Source: an uncultured Clostridia bacterium (GTDB lineage Bacteria > Bacillota > Clostridia > Lachnospirales > Lachnospiraceae). From it: DNA of 16,466 bases. The translations under genes were made by a program, and so were the position numbers. Below are positions 14,862 through 16,466 of this stretch, piece after piece. Position 1 is the stretch's first letter. The number at the start of each line of letters is the position of its first letter. The stretch lies in assembly GCA_945622055.1 (NCBI GenBank), contig CALZBV010000026.1, positions 1-16,466 on the forward strand. The letters are read 5' to 3'. Below the pieces are notes generated by a model, which ran no database searches, was not told the origin of the DNA, and saw nothing but the letters and a program-made list of their open reading frames with translations.

Positions 14862-15332
14862 TTACAACACCTTCTCCATCCCGACCTTCTGCGGCATCAG
14901 TCCGCATTTCTCATAGAACTTCATGGCACTTTCATTGCAGGACCACACATTCAAGGTCACGTTGTAGCAGCCGGACTCCTTTGCAAAGTCCAGAACATAC
15001 CCGTACAAGGCCGTTCCGATGTGCATGCCCCGCTTTTCCTCGTCTACACACAAGTCATCGATATACAATGTCTTGATATCCGTCAAAATATTATTGTTCA
15101 AATGCTGCTGAAACACGCAAAAGGCATAACCAAGCACGTTTTCCTGCTCGTCTACCGCCACAAATACAGGCTTTGTGTCATCTGCAAGAATATCTGCCAG
15201 CTCCGCATCGGTGTATTTCTTTGCATTCGGCTTAAAAATGTCCGGTCTGCCGTTGTGGTGTACCATTAATACCTGAAGCAACAGCTTGTTAATTCCGCTC
15301 ATATCCTTGTTTTCTGCTCGTCTGATGTTCAT
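14862..15332 (-). CDS. GNAT family N-acetyltransferase
   Basis: A 156-residue cytoplasmic acyl-CoA-dependent acetyltransferase of the Gcn5-related family. The acetyl-CoA pyrophosphate loop is KRGMHIG (100-106), preceded by the strand LYIDDLCVD (89-97). The C-terminal motif NVWSCNESAMKFYEKCGL (128-145) is typical for the family. The substrate could be a small molecule, peptide or protein and cannot be told from sequence. The ATG at 15332 is preceded by AAAAGGAGC, which directly follows the stop codon of the 28-codon ORF, so translation is probably coupled to it and to miaA. A terminator follows at 14732-14758. Confidence 0.92.
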   Translation of the reverse strand: MNIRRAENKDMSGINKLLLQVLMVHHNGRPDIFKPNAKKYTDAELADILADDTKPVFVAVDEQENVLGYAFCVFQQHLNNNILTDIKTLYIDDLCVDEEKRGMHIGTALYGYVLDFAKESGCYNVTLNVWSCNESAMKFYEKCGLMPQKVGMEKVL

Positions 15333-15348
15333 AAAACCAGCTCCTTTT

Positions 15349-15435
15349 CTATCTCATCAACTGTTCCGCTATTCTGATTGCAGAAATAACCATTTTCTCT
15401 TCAAACAAATTTGCAGCAATCTCTTCATGCGTCAT
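15349..15435 (-). CDS. 28-residue small ORF between miaA and GNAT gene
   Basis: A short frame whose ATG (15433-15435) overlaps the miaA stop codon in an ATGA arrangement. It begins MTHEEIAANLFEEK and ends AEQLMR before a TAG stop. It is acidic at the start and helical throughout, with no signal peptide. A modest GAGAGG binding site lies 8-9 nt before the start. It fills the gap between miaA and the GNAT gene so tightly that the GNAT binding site begins right after its stop codon. This layout supports translation, either of a functional small protein or only to couple the two larger genes. I do not recognise the sequence. Confidence 0.5.
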   Translation of the reverse strand: MTHEEIAANLFEEKMVISAIRIAEQLMR

Positions 15436-16379
15436 ATTATTATCCCTCTCTTTCCAGCTTCCGTAAGCATCGCTTCCAGCATGGCATCTTCGCTCTCATA
15501 CAAGCCTTTATCAAACCAAAGCACCTCACGCTCCCGTTTAAACCAGGTAAGCTGGCGTTTTGCAAAGTGTCTCGTGTCCCGCTTTAAGATATAAATTGCT
15601 TCGTCTAAGGTGCATTCTCCGTTTAAATACGGCACAATTTCCTTGTAACCGAGGCCCTGCATCGATACCATTTCAGGCGTACATCCTTCCGCAAGCAGTG
15701 CCTTTACTTCATCCAGCAATCCCTCGGAAAGCATGATATCAATTCTTTTTTCAATTCGGTCATACAATACCGTCCGGTCCTGCGTCAGTACAAAATAAGC
15801 ACTTTTATACGCAGATTCCTTTCCGCGCTGCTCCTCGTTATGCTCGGAAATCTTCCCGCCGGTCTGCCGGTAAAACTCTAACGCTCGAATCACACGCTTT
15901 ACATTATTGGCATGAATTGCTTCAGCAGAAGCCGGGTCCACTTTGGCAAGCTCCGCATGAAGTGCCTCTGTTCCGTACTTCTCCGCAAATGTTGCCAGTT
16001 CCTCACGGTATGTGGTATCCTCCTCGGTTTCGGTAAAATCAATGTCGTAAAGCACCGCCTGAATGTAAAAGCCGGTGCCTCCCACCAGAATCGGAATATG
16101 TCCCCGCTCGCAAATCTCCCGAATCAGACGCTTCGCTTCCGTGGCAAATCGAACGACGTTGTAATCCTCCGTCGGCTCACATATATCAATTAAATGATGC
16201 GGCACACCGCACATTTCCTCTTTCTTAATTTTTGCCGTACCGATGTCCATCCGGCGGTACACCTGCATGGAATCCGCCGATATAATTTCACCGTTCACCG
16301 CTTTCGCAAGCTTAATGGACAGAGTTGTCTTTCCCACCGCAGTCGGCCCTGTCAATATAAGTAATGGCAGCTTATCCAT
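15432..16379 (-). CDS. miaA: tRNA dimethylallyltransferase MiaA
   Basis: A 315-residue enzyme, full length for the family, that transfers a dimethylallyl group from DMAPP to N6 of A37 in tRNAs that read codons starting with U. This is the first step toward the ms2i6A modification that steadies codon pairing. Visible motifs are the P-loop GPTAVGKT (11-18), SADSMQVYRRMDIGTAK (34-50), the PHHLID block (60-65), VGGTGFY (98-104) and the C-terminal region around TRHFAKRQLTWFKRE. The ATG at 16379 follows AAGGAG with 8 nt spacing. In many Clostridia miaA follows mutL; no MutL sequence is recognisable in the 87 bases before miaA, although the upstream gene could end just there. No promoter is seen, so it may be transcribed from outside the window. 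Confidence 0.97.
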   Translation of the reverse strand: MDKLPLLILTGPTAVGKTTLSIKLAKAVNGEIISADSMQVYRRMDIGTAKIKKEEMCGVPHHLIDICEPTEDYNVVRFATEAKRLIREICERGHIPILVGGTGFYIQAVLYDIDFTETEEDTTYREELATFAEKYGTEALHAELAKVDPASAEAIHANNVKRVIRALEFYRQTGGKISEHNEEQRGKESAYKSAYFVLTQDRTVLYDRIEKRIDIMLSEGLLDEVKALLAEGCTPEMVSMQGLGYKEIVPYLNGECTLDEAIYILKRDTRHFAKRQLTWFKREREVLWFDKGLYESEDAMLEAMLTEAGKRGIII

Positions 16380-16466
16380 GAAATTGTCTCCTTCCTGGTT
16401 TATTTTACTGCATTTTGATTTGCTCTACATCGGCAAAATCTTATCTTCACACTACTTCTCCTCCTT

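Noticed and set aside
16380..16466. Short GTG frame of 16 codons before miaA
   Set aside because: It has an AAGGAGGAG upstream, but it is too short and of odd composition; the signal may belong to the end of the gene upstream of the window.

Overview
The window looks like a chromosomal segment of a Gram-positive Clostridia member, most likely Lachnospiraceae. The reasons are moderate GC with A/T-rich gaps, strong AAGGAGG-type ribosome binding sites, secreted proteins with Pro-Thr linkers and a Cpl-7 wall-binding repeat, and the general mix of genes. Species cannot be named from sequence alone. No rRNA, tRNA, CRISPR array, transposase or phage gene was found. Most genes lie on the minus strand; the exceptions are one regulator and one amino-acid transporter.

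Layout, left to right. (1) 1-3445, minus strand: an apparent drug-resistance operon with a long 5' leader carrying attenuator-like hairpins, an ABC-F ATPase, a MATE efflux transporter and a doubtful small ORF. (2) 3526-8026, minus strand: two genes for exported proteins, a 799-residue protein of unknown family and a 644-residue protein with signal peptide, long Pro-Thr linker, SPOR domain and C-terminal Cpl-7 repeat, followed by a hairpin terminator. (3) 7997-8149: a divergent regulatory region with a nearly perfect 31-bp palindrome centred on 8047. (4) 8150-11273, plus strand: a 584-residue regulator with two Xre-type helix-turn-helix motifs and a large unrecognised C-terminal region, then an AGCS sodium:alanine-type symporter. 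(5) 11311-13633, minus strand: a three-gene operon of a small membrane protein, a CE2-like SGNH esterase and a DJ-1/PfpI protein. (6) 13898-14758: an unpaired plus-strand terminator, an Isf-like iron-sulfur flavoprotein, and the remnant of an AAA_14/DUF4143 ATPase gene. (7) 14862-16379, minus strand: miaA, a 28-codon ORF overlapping its stop, and a GNAT acetyltransferase, apparently translationally coupled.

The most interesting unit is the divergent pair at 5541-9904. A double-HTH regulator faces an exported-protein operon across a palindrome whose two arms each contain two conserved blocks. This fits a dedicated regulator of a cell-surface module and its own gene, but that link is inference. 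Second in interest are the ABC-F leader, which resembles antibiotic-responsive attenuation leaders, and the collapsed ATPase gene just upstream of the flavoprotein.
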